The position numbers were made by a program, and so were the translations under genes. Positions 35,770 to 48,285 of a stretch of 64,000 nt of DNA are shown here, piece by piece. The notes under the pieces were generated by a model. It saw only the letters and a list, made by a program, of their open reading frames with translations. It searched no databases and was not told the origin of the DNA. Every line of letters starts with the position of its first letter. Within the stretch, counting starts at the first letter, position 1. The DNA comes from Euryodendron excelsum (lineage: Eukaryota > Streptophyta > Magnoliopsida > Ericales > Pentaphylacaceae). The stretch spans positions 20,931,501 to 20,995,500 of the forward strand of contig CM065394.1 in the NCBI GenBank assembly GCA_033060915.1. The letters are read 5' to 3'.

Positions 35770-36640
35770 TGCCTTATTTCCTGGCCTTATTCTTATCTTT
35801 TGGCAACTCGTCCTTATCAAGGTAGGCAATGATGGGGTCCATCCAGGATAGGCCTAGGCTTTCCACAGCCAACATGAGTTCTTCTTCAAGATATATGCTC
35901 GGGGCAGCCAAGGTCTCAACATAGATTATTCTCTTTGATCCCGATTTCAAAGTTGTCGTGAGTGTTACCAATGCATTGGCAAGGGTGTTACTATCGTGCC
36001 CGATATGGTACACCTTAACCTCATTCAACTTTTTGAGTAGCTCTTGAGCTTTTACCAAGTACTAGGCTATTCTGTCTTTCTTACCAGCGTACTCCACTAT
36101 TATCTAGTTCACCACCAGCGGTGAGTCTGAGTAGATCGCCAGCTCAAGGATTCTCAATTCTATAGCTCAGCGGAGCCCGACGAGTAGAGCCACATACTCT
36201 GACTTGTTGTTGGAGGCAGTGAACCCTAACTTGATGGCTTGTTCTAAGGTCATCCCATCAGGGGTGATAAGCACTACGGCATATCATGTCCCCTTGTCAT
36301 TAGACGTTCCATCGACAAAGAGCTTCCAATGGTCATCTGCCTCCTAAGGCTCCAGTTACGGATTATTCAGTGGGAGTTCAACAACTTTTGCCCCTCCGAT
36401 TTCCTACAGCTCAATAGAAAATTCTGCAATTAAATCATCAAGTACCTAAGCTTTGACTGTTGATCTGGGCTGGTACTTGATGTCGAATTTGCCAAGTTTT
36501 ACTGCCCACTTGGCTACTCTCCCCAAGAAATCAGCCCTTTGAAAAAGTGGCTTCAGCTGATGGTCTGTTAAAAAGTTGATTGTGTGTGCACTGAAGTAAT
36601 GCACCAGTTTTTGTGATGCAATTATCAAGGGCTAAAGCCA
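35770..36640 (-). pseudogene. Tat-1 tandem RNase H domains
   Basis: Minus strand. At 36446-36628 lies the end of the Ty3-type RNase H (HYFSAHTINFLTDHQL, RVAKWAVKLGKFDIKY). At 36060-36320 a second RNase H is visible: [31 protein letters not shown] and YSDSPLVVN, which match the DG, NNxAEYxALLxGL and SDSxLVxxQ motifs of the additional RNase H found in Tat elements. A linker with LVKAQELLKKLNEVKVYHI leads to integrase. Three or more stops interrupt it. The dual RNase H is the basis for placing this element in the Tat lineage. Confidence 0.78.
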
Positions 36641-37783
36641 ACTTCTTTAAGGGTAAATATCTTGTCTCTGCCCCTAAGAGGGTTTTGCTCAAATAATAAA
36701 CTAGCATTTTCTACCTATCTTGTTGTTGTAGTAGCACAGCACTAACCACATGCTAAAAAAATGGCCAAGTACATGTAAAGCTTCTCATCTTTCACTAGTG
36801 TTGATAGGAGTGGAGGCTAGGTCAGATAGGCTTTCAGATCAGCAAGTGCTTTATCACAGTCTCATCCCCAGTTAAAACACTCATGCTTTTTCAATAGCTG
36901 AAAGAATAGTTGGCACTTGTCTAAAGATCAGCTTATAAAGCGGTTGAGCACGGTGGCCATTCCCGTCAGCTTCTAAACCTCTTTAACATTCTTCGGGGCC
37001 TGAATATTTTAGATGGCAGTAATCTGGTCGAGGTTAGCCTCAATTCCCTGATGAGTGACCAGAAATCCCAAAAACTTTCCTGACCTAACCCCGAACACAC
37101 ACTTCTAGGCATTCAACCTCATCTTGTATTTCTTCAGTCTATCGAAGACCCCTTTCAAATTTTTAAGGTGATCTCTGGCAACCTTGCTCTTCACCACCAT
37201 ATCATCAATGTAAACCTCCACGACACTGTTGATGTAATCTTTGAACATCTTTGTTACCAGCCTCTGGTAGGTTGCACCGGTGTTCTTAAGCCCAAAGGGC
37301 ATCACCTTGTAACAGAAGATTCCTCTTAAGGTGATGAAGGTTATATTTTCTTAATCATCCTTGTGTACTGGGATTTGGTGGTAACCCCTATATGTATTGA
37401 GGAAGCTCATTCTTTCGTGTCCAGCAGTTGCGTCAACTAGCTGGTCAATCTTTAGGAGCGGGAAAGGGTCATTGGGGCAAGCTTTGTTCAGGTCGGTGAA
37501 GACTACATATACTTTTCACTTGCCGTTCTTCTTCTTCACCATCATAGTGTTGGAGAGCCAGTGTGGGTAATGGACCTTTCTTATTGCCCCTACTTCAAGA
37601 AGTTTTTTTACTTCTTCTATAACATCATCTACGTGCTAAGTTGCTGCTCACTTGCCATTCTAAACTACAGGTTGGCATTGTGGGTCTACGTTCAATCTGT
37701 GGTAGATGACCTCGGGGTCAATCCCCAGCATCTCTTATAGAGTTCATGCAAAGACCTCTAAGTTCTCCATTAACAACTTGATC
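36641..37783 (-). pseudogene. Tat-1 reverse transcriptase
   Basis: Minus strand, starting near 37750. Early RT motifs are HYPHWLSNTMMVKKKNGK and FTDLNKACPN. The palm has MPFGLKNTGATYQRLV and VEVYIDDMVVKSK, with YIDD as the catalytic motif. KCVFGV and [14 protein letters not shown] follow, then the connection to RNase H (VLNRFIS). Stops are present, for example in the HKDD*EN and FIS*SLDK phrases. The N-terminal linker is interrupted by solo LTR G at 37784-39589. Confidence 0.85.
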
Positions 37784-39589
37784 TGTAACACCCCATAATA
37801 TTTTAACAACTCTATAATTATTTATCCAAGATCTGTAGTAATTTTACGGGTAATAAGAATATTAAAATAATATTTACGAAAATTAAAATATCTGAAATAA
37901 GAATATTTATCTATTTGGGAAAAATTAATTAAATTTCAAAAGCAAGGCTTTAAGATTTAGGAGTATTGAATGACCCATAATTTATTTTTAAAAATTATTA
38001 TGAATTATGTTGTGGAAAAATAGGAAATAAAATTGAATTTGAATGTAAGTAAAATTATAATATTGGGTGAAATTATTGTTTTACGAAACAATAGATAATG
38101 AAATGTATTTATTTAATAATACAATATATATGTATTGTCAAAAGAACAATCCTCCTTAATTCATGCTACACGTGGATTTCAAGGGGGGAGACCAAGCCAT
38201 TATATTTGCTTACTCATCATCCAAGTGAATAACTCATATACACGTGATGGGAAGGTCGGCTAAGAAAAAGACGGGTAAGAGAGAGAGAGAGAGGGAGAGT
38301 GTGTGTGCTTGTGAAGGGGAAACCAAGAGAGAGAAGGGGGTCTTCGGGTGAGTGAGAGAAATGGAATTAAAAAAATGAAAAAAAAAAAAAAGAAAAAGCA
38401 AGAAAGAAGGAAGGCCGAGAGAGAGACCGAAGGCTGAGAGAGCTTTAACGAGAAGAATATATAATAAATTGTGAAGAAATTATACACCTTAGTTTTTTTT
38501 TTTTTTTATGTAGGTGAATTATTTATTTTGATAAATATTTTTATGCATAAGATTTATTTTAACTTACTAAATATTAGTATTAACTTTTGAAATTTAACAA
38601 AATAATTTGGAATTGTAAGACGATCTCTGCAGAAATTATAGAACACATATAAGGTAAATCGATTGTATATAGTATGCTCTTTTTCAAACCTTTTTGCAAA
38701 GAACATTTCTGTCAATCCTAAATTATATTACCTTTGAACATTTGTTCTCATTTTTTTAAACTCCATAAATACATGATATTGGATCTGTTGAATGCCATTT
38801 GATACATTCTCGAATATCGTGTCTATCTTAAATTCCGTGAAAATATTAAATTGTGTGTCGTATGTCCTGGCCTTATGGAGGACACAAGAGCTTTGCTACT
38901 AGGCTTGTGTGGTATGCCAGTGTATAAGGAAGAGCTTTTGGGCATGGTGTGAAGTTATGAAATATATTGATATACGAATACATGAGACACTATTGTGTCG
39001 TGTGTCCCGATCTTGTGTAGGACATAACAGCCTTACTATCAGGTCTGTGTGATATGCCGGAGTTATAAGGTGAGCTTTTGGATGTGGTGTGAAGCTAGCA
39101 TGAGCCTTACCAATAGGCTACAAATGATCTTTTATAACTTGATGATGTGTCGAGCAACTAATTGGTACCTTTACAGATACTCCTATTAACAGGGTATTAT
39201 CATTATTAAAATGATTAATATCAGTGGTTTATCAAAAATTTTGGTTGTCTTTCAAATATCGTTTTTCTTATTCGATCTGTAGAATTGATTCAATTAATTG
39301 TTGAGATTCATTTGATTAATCAAACTAAGTATTTGTACTCTTGTAGCATTGTATACTTTCCAGTTTAAATTTATTTTTCAAGTTGGTACAGAGTGAGTGG
39401 CAGTACAGTAGTTGAAGTACATTGATTTGATTATTTAGAACATGTGTAGCATTATTATTACTTGTAAAAACATATTTAAGGATTGACTATAATTGGTGAT
39501 GCATTGTAAATTTTGGTGAAAATTTGATTTAAAAATTATTTTAAAGTTATTTTATTTTATTAACAACCTGAGAAATTCAGGTTGTTACA
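37784..39589. mobile_element. Solo LTR of another family, copy G (TSD TGATC/TGATT)
   Basis: 1,806 bp from TGTAACACCCC to GGTTGTTACA, ends typical of plant gypsy LTRs. The flanks TGATC (37779-37783) and TGATT (39590-39594) agree in four of five bases, fitting an old 5-bp duplication. The sequence is AT-rich with a GAGAGAGAGAG-rich stretch (38278-38430) and two diverged copies of an about 140-bp unit (38850-39110). No frame of note. It splits the protease/RT linker of Tat-1. Confidence 0.85.
38850..39110. repeat. About 140-bp imperfect duplication in solo LTR G
   Basis: TTGTGTGTCGTATGTCC...GAGCTTTTGGGCATGGTGTGAAG and TTGTGTCGTGTGTCCCG...GAGCTTTTGGATGTGGTGTGAAG (only the start and end words given). 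The copies differ at many sites. Confidence 0.8.
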
Positions 39590-39815
39590 TGATTAGAACC
39601 CTTTCTTCTGCGACTAGCATATATGTACCAATCATGAAGTAATTTTCCTTATCGAATCTGTCAATCTCGATTTTCTTCAAATCCTCTATAACTTTCTTAT
39701 CAGGGAGCTCCCCAACATCGTCCAATGTAGGGGTGTCCTCAAGCACCTTCATCATCTAGACCTGACTTGCTTTCATCTTCACAGCGCAGGCTATCAAAAA
39801 GTATTGCTTGGTAGC
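39590..39815 (-). pseudogene. Tat-1 protease/RT linker fragment
   Basis: Minus strand reads KQYFLIACAVKMKASQV, then KVLEDTPTLDDVGELPDKK and IEDLKKIEIDRF. This is the acidic linker between protease and RT in Tat-type pol. It is bounded by solo LTRs E and G, and a stop lies in it. Confidence 0.7.
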
Positions 39816-41325
39816 TGTAAGCACCCCTTTTTTGACCACTCGGCAATCTACAGTCCGTCCAGACTTGTATTCAAGTCAATGTGGACATATCCTGAGTCAA
39901 ATCAACTTTCCAAGTCTAATCCCGTTTATCCATCGCTTCGCAGGCCCGCCAGGCCCAAATAAAGGTAAAATGACCGAAATGCCCTTAGGGGCATTGTTCG
40001 GTCCAATTGCAAATCAAGCACGTCTTTCTGAAAACGATAAGTCCCCTTTCTATATTCCAAATCAGGCACTTCTTTCTGAAGACGATAAGTCCCTTTTCGG
40101 TATTCCAAATGAGGCATGTCTTTCCGAAGACGGTAACTCCCCTTTCCAATTCCAAATCAGGCGCGTCTTTCCGAAGACGGTAAGTCCCTTTACCAATTCC
40201 AAATTAGGCACGTCTTTCCAAAGACGGTAAGTCCCCTTTAAACCTGTCGACCGGGATGAGACCCCAAGTCCCCTAGATGGTAAAACGGTCCACCTTTGGC
40301 GCAAACTAGCCCGCCAATGCAGAAATGTCTGTTTCGGCACGCGTTCTGAGAAAGTTGACTTCTCAAGTGCTAAATCCTTTTAGCAGCTTCCCGAAATCAG
40401 ACAATCTCGGGAATGATCGTGAACCGTCAGAGTAGCAGAAGTACTCGTAAACATCGCAACCGTCAGAGTAGCGGAAATACTCACAAGCAGGTCGATATAG
40501 GGAATTGCCAACAAACCCCTGTATCACGAGACTGCCTTCAGAGTGGCAGAAACACTCAAAACTCAGGTCAACACCAATGCCTGCTAGCCCACTTTAGTGA
40601 AAAATGACCAAACTGCCCTTAAGGCCATTTTTCAGCACGTTTCTCGAGAACACATCTGAGTCCTCAGAATGGTAAGTCCACCCCTTCCAAGATTGTCTTA
40701 AAAGCAATCCGGCATGATTAGGTGCCTTCTAGTCCATTTCGGGCCAATTCCGAGACTTTTCAATCAAGATGACCATTTTGCTACTAGGCATCTGAACGCC
40801 CCGGGGACCACACCGACTCTGGGTATCAAACCGGTAACCTCCCGAGAATGCTTCTTGTAGTGTTCTCAACCTTCTATTATCTTTCCGGATCATTTCGAGT
40901 CAGTTCCGGTAAACCCGGTGCAAAATGACCGTTTTGCCCCTAGTGGGCCGGTCGCCTTTTCCGACTACACCGACTCTGGGTATCAAACCGGTAGCCTTTG
41001 GGAATATTCTAAATAATGTTTCCAAATCTAGAGTCTTCTTACGGGACTTTTTGAGTCTGTCCTGGCAACTTTCCAGCCCAGTTGACCGTTTTGCCCCTAA
41101 AGGCTGTCAACCCTTCTGACAAATCTTGTCATCCTTTTTCAAATCTACTAACTCTGGGACACTGTTTTAAGTGTTCATGTCCCTTTTCAGCCTTCTGGGC
41201 CATTCCCGGTCCCTTAAATGCTTCCCGGACCTTCCGGAGTCACTCCTAGTAAAGCCAGGCTAGTACAAGCGCCCAAATCTTCTCAAGATACGTTGCTTGC
41301 CAACCTTAAAACTTTCCTAACTGGC

Positions 41326-41348
41326 TGGCGCCACTACTAGTGGCGCCA
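41326..41348. promoter_or_regulatory. Perfect GGCGCC dyad upstream of TATA in copy E
   Basis: TGGCGCCACTA, one base, then its exact reverse complement. It contains GGCGCCAA (41342-41349), the complement of TTGGCGCC, which fits the plant E2F site pattern TTSSCGSS. Function is inferred only. Confidence 0.5.
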
Positions 41349-41427
41349 AGCCAATATTTGGCCTGGCGCCACCAGAAGCATTTTTGGCTTAGCTCCACTA
41401 CAATAAACGCCAGGTCATTCCTTTATC

Positions 41428-41435
41428 TATAAATA
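41428..41435 (+). promoter_or_regulatory. TATA box of LTR copy E
   Basis: TATAAATA in TCTATAAATACAGAGTC, followed by CCAGCGTGAAA. Same arrangement as in copies C and D. Confidence 0.7.
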
Positions 41436-44400
41436 CAGAGTCTCCTCCAGCGTGAAATAGGTTCGCAAACTCAGTCTAAAAACCCTACTTTTCGATATAC
41501 AAAGCTTGTAGCCTCCCTCAACCCTAGCTTCTTTAGGTTTTCCAAACCCTAGCCTCTATACACTCACATACACTTCTATACACTCATACACTAGCCTCCA
41601 AAGCCTCCTTTGAAGACTTGAAGTGCTGCAATCTGAAGTTTTGAAGATTGAAGACAAACTCTTGAAGATTGAAGTGAAGGCCGAAGCAAGACAAGCAAAG
41701 CAAAACGCGCAAAGCTAAGCAAAATAAAGAAGACACAAAGTAGGCTTCTTATTTAAGTTTACACATCTTCCCCCTCTGTTCTCTCTCCTAACCCACTTGG
41801 GTTTTCTTCTATTTTAAACCTCCATCTTCTTTCCCCCCCCCCCCCCTCTCCCTTCTTGCATGCTTGAAACAAGGGAATTCCTAGTCCATGTGTAGGGTTA
41901 GGCTATTGGAGAGTCACCGTGTCGGGGGCTTTCTTTTAGTCTAACCAGAGACCACGTGGGTTTGGCTCCCTTAATTATGTGGTGAAGCCTTTAACCTTGT
42001 ATGTTCACGACCCTCTTTGCATTATGCATATCATGATCTTTAATTCTTCCAAAATTCGTTTTTAAACTCATTTTCAAAGCTTGCATTAACATCTTTTCAA
42101 AATTGCATCAAAATCTTCTTTTTCAAAACCACAATCCTAAGGTAATTCTAGCCTTTTCATGGCTAAGGTTGCTTTAGGAAGTGTTACATTTAAAGTGACA
42201 AATGTGGTCCATATTTTCAAAACATTATTGTTTTCAAAACCACTATCTTAAAGTAGTTCTAACATTCTTATGGTTAGAGCCGCTTTAGGAAAGTGAGATA
42301 TTTTGTATACTTTCTGAAAATGCTCTTTTCAAATCTCTCCCTCCAAAAATCTATTTTCAAAACTTCCTTTTCAACTCCTTTCCAAAACACTCTCTTCAAA
42401 ATTCCTTTCCTAAAAACACTCCCTAGGTTTCCTTTTTAGAAAGCTCTCTCCAATCTCCTTTTCAAAATTGTTTTTCAAAAACTCTTTTCCAACAATCTCT
42501 TTCCAAAAACATCTTTCCTAAAGGCTCCTTTCCAAAAACGCTTTCCTCAAAGTACGCTTTCCTCAAAGTTCACTCTCCAAAAACACTCCTTAAGTTTTCT
42601 TCCTAAACAACTCTTCCCAAAAAACTCTTTCCTAAAAACTCTCTTTTCAAATTCACTTTCTAAAAACTCCTCTCTAGGATTTCTTTTCAAGAATCTCCCT
42701 TTCTAAAAACTCGCTTTCCAAAAATCATTTTTCTTAAGGTCTAAGTTAAACCCTAGAGCCATTGATTAGGAAACCCTAATTTTTCTCCCCAAAAACATAC
42801 TTTTCAATTCCCTATTTTGGCCTTAAAACTTACGTTTCCAAAACCTCTTGTTTTCTACATCAAAACTATACATATTTCCAAAACTTCTTTTCCATGTCAA
42901 AACTATAGTCTTCCAAATCTAGAGTTTCTAAAACTTTATCTTTCAAATCCTTACCAAATCCAATCTTCCCATTTAGGAAATTAGATCCTATCCTCCGTTT
43001 TTGAAAACAAAATCAAAACACTTCTCCTTAGGAATAAACTTCAAATCTTTTCTAATTCAACTCCTTCCTAATCTAGTACTTTCCTAAACCTTAAGTTTCC
43101 TAAATTTAAACTTTTGAATCTTTCCTTAAACTTTAAGCTTTCAAACCTTTCTTAATTCTATCCATTTCCAAATCTTAACTTTCTAAATCTAAGTTTTCAA
43201 ACCCTTCTTAAACTCAAAACCTCTCCTAATTTTAAGAATTTCTAAAACTCAAACTTTGAATCTTTTCTAAAATTCTAAACTTCCCTAAACTTCCAACTTT
43301 CCAAATCTAAAACTTTCTAAATTCGAAACTTTCTTACTTTCAAAACTTCCTTATTTCAAAACATTCCAAATTCAAAACTTTCCAACTCCAAAACTTTCTT
43401 AAAATGAAAACTTTCCTAATTCGAAATATTTCCTAAAACGAAACTTTCCTAAAATGACACTTTCCTATTTTGAAACTTCCCTAATTCGAATCTTTCCTAA
43501 ATCTTCTCTTTCCTAAGTCTAGGTTTCCTAAACCTCAATCTTTCCAAAACAAGTCCAAATCTTTCTTCCAAGTTCTATCTTTCTAAATCAAAGCCCAATC
43601 TTTTCAATTCCAAATTCCAATCTTCTATTCTAAATTCAAATCAAATCCAAATTCAATTTCTTCTTCCATATCAAACCTTCTATTTTCTATCGGACTCTTA
43701 TCCGAACTACGACTGACCTGATTCCTCCAAAATGATAAGTAGGCAACCCTCATTGGTGCGGTCACAACCTTTTTCAAATCTCAAATTCCACAATCTCTTT
43801 GCAGCTTCTATTTCCACAAATCTCCAATTCTACAACCTTTTTCAAATTTCTAATTCCATGATCTATTTCAAACTTCCAATTCCAAATTTCTATTTTCAAA
43901 TCTCTATTTTCAATCTCCAAAACTTTCTTTCAAAATCAAATCTATCTCTTCAAATCTCTTTTCTAAAATCAAATCAATTTCTTTTCAAATCTCTTTCCAA
44001 ATCTATTTTCCAACTCTCTCTCTTACAATTGCATATCATGCATCATTCTTTTCAAAATTGTTTTCTAAAGTGGATAGGATTGGAAATTTGTTAGTTGAAG
44101 AATCTCATAGGTGAATTTAGGGTAAATAGACATGTAGGTACCGCAAGGGTGGGGTAGGGTGATGGCTTAGTACATCTTCCCTACACGTAACCAACCTTCG
44201 AACCTAGGATCACTGTTTTCGAAAGACCAAAATGGAGTTTATTTTCAAAAAAGGGCTTACATATTTTCCAAAGGTTGCCAAACAACCTGTTTTCCTAAAA
44301 ACCCTCTCTTGAGGAAGTATTTTCAAAATCGTTTTCAAAAACCCTAAGTGTAGTCTTCAGATTATGCTTAGTTTTTAGGTGACCTAACTCACCTTAATCA

Positions 44401-44573
44401 AGTTAGGTGGCGACTCCAAATGTTTTCCAAAAGCCCTTTATTCAAATATATTTTCAATTCAAACCTAGTCGCACTAATTCTTCTAAGAGGGTGAGTTCTA
44501 ACGAGAGAGTACAGTGTTTTTTCCACTCGTGTGTGTATTCCTCGAGTGCGAAAAATCTGGGCGCGACAGTAGC

Positions 44574-44873
44574 AACGTGGTTCCTTTGAATTTCTTGCAC
44601 CCCCTCACTGCTAAGAAAGCATATCAGCTGGTGGAAGGTAGATGGGACGGCCTTTATTAGGTGCAATCATGTCCAAACTACGATTGCATTATAAGGGGAG
44701 GGCACATTAACTGCCAAAAATTCAGTCTGCAGCATGATGTTCCCAACCATCACTGGTAAGGTCACCTTTTCTAATGGCCAAACTGGATCTGAGCTGAAGC
44801 TAATCAATGGATGAGGGATGGCTACAAATTGGTATCTTTTAGTCTAAGCTTCTTGAACTGGTCATAGTATATT
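44574..44873 (-). pseudogene. Tat-1 protease fragment between two LTR insertions
   Basis: A 300-bp piece of Tat-1 lying between copies E and F. The minus strand encodes protease-like phrases in more than one frame: GLKDTN-like near the right edge, then HLIKAVPSTFHQLICFL and EGVQEIQRNHVAT, like the YNxILGRxxLxxxKAVxSTxHLxxKFP region that ends Tat-type protease. It continues from 49565-49754 on the right and into 39590-39815 on the left. Confidence 0.7.
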
Positions 44874-47800
44874 TGTCGCGCCCAGATTTTTTGCACTCGA
44901 GGAATACTCACCCAAGCGGGAAAAATGCTGTACTCTCTCATTAGAACTCACCCTCCTAGAAGAATGAGTGCAACTAGGTTTGAATTGAAAAATTGATTTG
45001 AATAAAGGGCTTTTGAAAAAGATTTGGAGTTGCCACCTAACTTGATTAAGGTGAGTTAGGCCACCTAAAAACTAAGCATAATCCGAAAACTACACTTAGG
45101 GTTTTTGAAAAACGATTTTGAAAATATCTCCTCAAGAGAGGGTTTTTAGGAAAACAGGTTGTTTGGCAACCTTTGGGAAAATATTTAGCTTTTTTTAGAA
45201 AATAACTCCTTTTGGTCTTTGAAAATAGTGATTCTAAGTTCGGAGGTTGGTTACATGTAGGGAAGACGCACTAAGCTATCACCCTACCCCGCCCTTTCGG
45301 TACCTACATGTCAATCTACCCTAAATTCACCTATGAGAGTCTTCAACTAACTATTAGCCAATCCTATCTACTTTGAAAAACAATGCTTAAAAAGAAACTA
45401 ACATGATGCATGATATGCAAGTGCAAGTTAAGAGAATTGAAAAATAGATTTGAAAAGAAATTGATTTGATTTTGATTTGATTTGAAAACAGATTTGAAGA
45501 GATGGAATTGAAATTGGAAAGTTTAAAAATTGAAAGTAGAAATTTGAAAATAGAAATTTTGAAAATGGATTAGAATTTGAGATTTGAAAAGTGTGGAGAC
45601 CGCACCCATGAGGGTGGAATTGAAAGTTTGAAAAGTGTTGTGATCGCACCTATGAAGGTTGCCTACGTATCCCTTTGGGGGAATCAGGTCTGTCGTAGTT
45701 CGGACAAGAGTCCGATTGAAAATAGAAGGTTGGATTGGAAGAAAAAGATTGAATTGGAAATTGAATTTGATTTGAAATTAGAAGAGGAGATTGGAAATTG
45801 AAATTGAGAAGATTAGACTTGCTTTGGAAAGATTGATTCTGGAAAGACTTGGTTTTAGGAAACCTAGACTTAGGAAAGATTTGACTTGACTTGGAAGGTT
45901 TGGGAGATTGAGAAAAGATTAGATTTAAGAAATGTTTGAAAAGGAAAAGGTCCGATTTTAGGAAAGTTTTCAAATTAGGAAGGTTTCATTTTTGGAAAGT
46001 TTTGGAATTAGGAAAGGTTCGAATTAAGAAAGTTTTGAATTAAAAAAGTTTCAACTTAGGAAAGTTTTGAAATAGGAAAGTTTCAACTTAGGAAAGTTTA
46101 GAATTTGGAAAGTTTTAGATTTAGAAAGTTTTAACTTAAGAAAGTTTTGAATTTAGAAAGCTTAGAATTTTAGAAAGATTTGACATTTGAAAAGTTTAAG
46201 ATTTTGAAAGTTTTAGAGTTTTTCAGAAAATCTTGGGATTAGGAAAGGTTAAGTTTAGGAAAGATTTGAAAACTTGGATTTGGAAAGTTATGATTTGGAA
46301 AGGGGGTAGAATTAGGAAAGGGTTGAATTAGGAAAGATTTGAAAATTGAGTTTTAAAATTTAGGAAAGATTTTATGTTCAAGTTTTGGAAACTTAAGGTT
46401 TAGGAAAGTGGAAGTTTAGGAAGGATTTGAATTAAGAAAAAGTTGGATTAGGAAGGGATTGGATTTTGTTTTGAAAAGAGAAGGTTTGATTTTGTTTCCA
46501 AAAACGGAGGATAGGATCTAGTTTCCTAGACGGGTAAATTAGATTTAGTTTCCTAAAGGGAAAATAAGACTTGGCAAGGATTTGGAAAGGGAGATTCTAG
46601 AAACCCTAGTTTTGAAAAATTATAGTTTTGACGTAGAAAAGAGGTTTTGGAAACATATATAGTTTTGATATAGAAAACAAAAGATTTTGGAAACCTAAGT
46701 TTGGGGCAAAGTTTGAAAATCATGTTTTTGGAAAGAAAATTAGGATTTCCTAATTGGGGGTTCTAGGGCTTGACTTGGGCTCTAAGAAAAGAGGATTTTT
46801 GAAAAATGCATTTTTAGAAACGAAGGTTTTCTAAAAGGGAATCCTAGGGAGGAGTTTCTAGAGGGAAGAGTTTTTGGAAAGCAAATTTGAAGGGAGAGAT
46901 TTTGGAAAGAGATTTTAAAGAGAATGAGTTTTTGGAAAATCTGTTTTTAGAAACGAAGATTTTAGAAGGAAAATCCTAGAGGAGAGTTTCTAGAAGAAAG
47001 ATTTTGGAAAAAGAGTTTTCTGGAAAGATTTCTGGAAGGAGATTGTTGGAGAGTGTTTTTAGGAAAGTGAATCTAGGGAGTTTTTTTAGAAAGTGAATTT
47101 TGAGGAGAAAGAGTTTTTAGAAAGGAGTTGAAAAAAAAAAAGAAGCTTTTAAAAAAAAAGATTTTGGGAGGGAATTTTTGAAAACAATTTTGGAAAGAAG
47201 AGTCTGTGGGAAGTATGTTGAAAAAGAAGATTTTTTTAGGAGGAGATTTTTGAAGAGAGAGTTTTTGGAAGGTGTAAAAACATCTTACTTTCCTAAAGCG
47301 ATTCTAGCCATGAGAAGGCTAGAACCACTTTAAGAAAGTGGTTTTGGAAAACAATAAGATTTGAAAATATGGACCATAAAAGTCACTTTTAATGTAACAC
47401 TTTCCTAAAGTAACCCTAGCCATGGAAAGGCTAGAATCATCCTAGAATTGTGATTTTGAAAACAAGTTTTTGAAAAAGAGATTTTGATGCAATTTTGAAA
47501 ACAAGTTTGAAAACGGTTTTGAAAATGAGTTTGAAAACGAATTTTGGAAGATGCAAGATTATGATATGCACAATGCAGTTTGGGGTCGTGAACATACAAG
47601 GTTAAGGCTTCACCACATAATCAAGGGGGCCGGGCCCACGTGGTCTCTGGTTAGACTAGAAGAAAGCCCCCGACACGGTGACTCTCCAATAGCCCAATCC
47701 TACACATGGACCGGGAATCCTCTTGTTTCAAGCATGCAAAGAAAGGGGGGGAAAGAGATGGGGGATTAAAATAGAGAAAACCCAAGTGGGTTGGAGAGAG

Positions 47801-48163
47801 AAGAGAGAGGGGGAAGTGCGAAAATTTAAATAGGGAGCCTACCTCGTATCTTGTTTATTTTGCGCGCCGTGTTGTCTTCGATCTTCGGTCTTCGGTCTTT
47901 GTCTTGATCTTCACCTTCAGTCTTCAAGAGTTGTCTTCAAGTCTTGGATTGCAACTCTTCAAGCCTTCAAAGGATGGTTGAAGGCCAATGTATGAGTGTA
48001 TGGGGGTGTGTATGAGTGTATAGGAGGCTAGGGTTTGTGTAGGGTGGCTAGGGTTTGGAAAACCTAGGGAAGCTAGGGTTTTGAGGTGCTCGAGCTCTGT
48101 ATATCGAATTATATGATTTTTAGGTTGAGTTTGCGGATCTTCTTCACGTTGAATGTGGCTCTG

Positions 48164-48171
48164 TATTTATA
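48164..48171 (-). promoter_or_regulatory. TATA box of LTR copy F
   Basis: TATTTATA on plus, TATAAATA on minus, about 100 bases downstream (minus sense) of the dyad at 48263-48285. Confidence 0.7.
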
Positions 48172-48262
48172 GAGGTTGGATAACACTGGCGCCTGTTGCA
48201 GTGGCGCCAAGCCAAAGTTTACACTAGCGCCACTAGGAGTGGCACCAGGCCATTTTTTGGGT

Positions 48263-48285
48263 TGGCGCCACTAGTAGTGGCGCCA
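48263..48285. promoter_or_regulatory. Perfect GGCGCC dyad upstream of TATA in copy F
   Basis: TGGCGCCACTA-G-TAGTGGCGCCA, an exact inverted repeat with one central base. TTGGCGCC at 48262-48269 fits the E2F pattern TTSSCGSS. Two less perfect dyads follow at 48189-48252. Confidence 0.5.

Larger units (their letters stand above)
39816..44568 (+). mobile_element. Solo LTR, copy E of the 5-kb family (TSD GTAGC)
   Basis: 4,753 bp from TGTAAGCACCCC to GGGCGCGACA, flanked by GTAGC at 39811-39815 and 44569-44573. It lies in the Tat-1 protease region. Family landmarks: short-unit array (about 40010-40240), a perfect 23-base dyad TGGCGCCACTA-C-TAGTGGCGCCA (41326-41348), TATA box (41428-41435), telo-box (41543-41553), AACCCACTTGGGTT (about 41789), conserved leader (41880-42030), hairpin modules (42130-42300), TTTCCTAA-rich half (42340-43560). 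It faces copy F tail to tail across only 305 bp. Confidence 0.96.

Noticed and set aside
38278..38430. GAGAGA-rich stretch with a minus-strand serine/phenylalanine-rich frame as a gene
   Set aside because: It is simple-sequence DNA inside solo LTR G.
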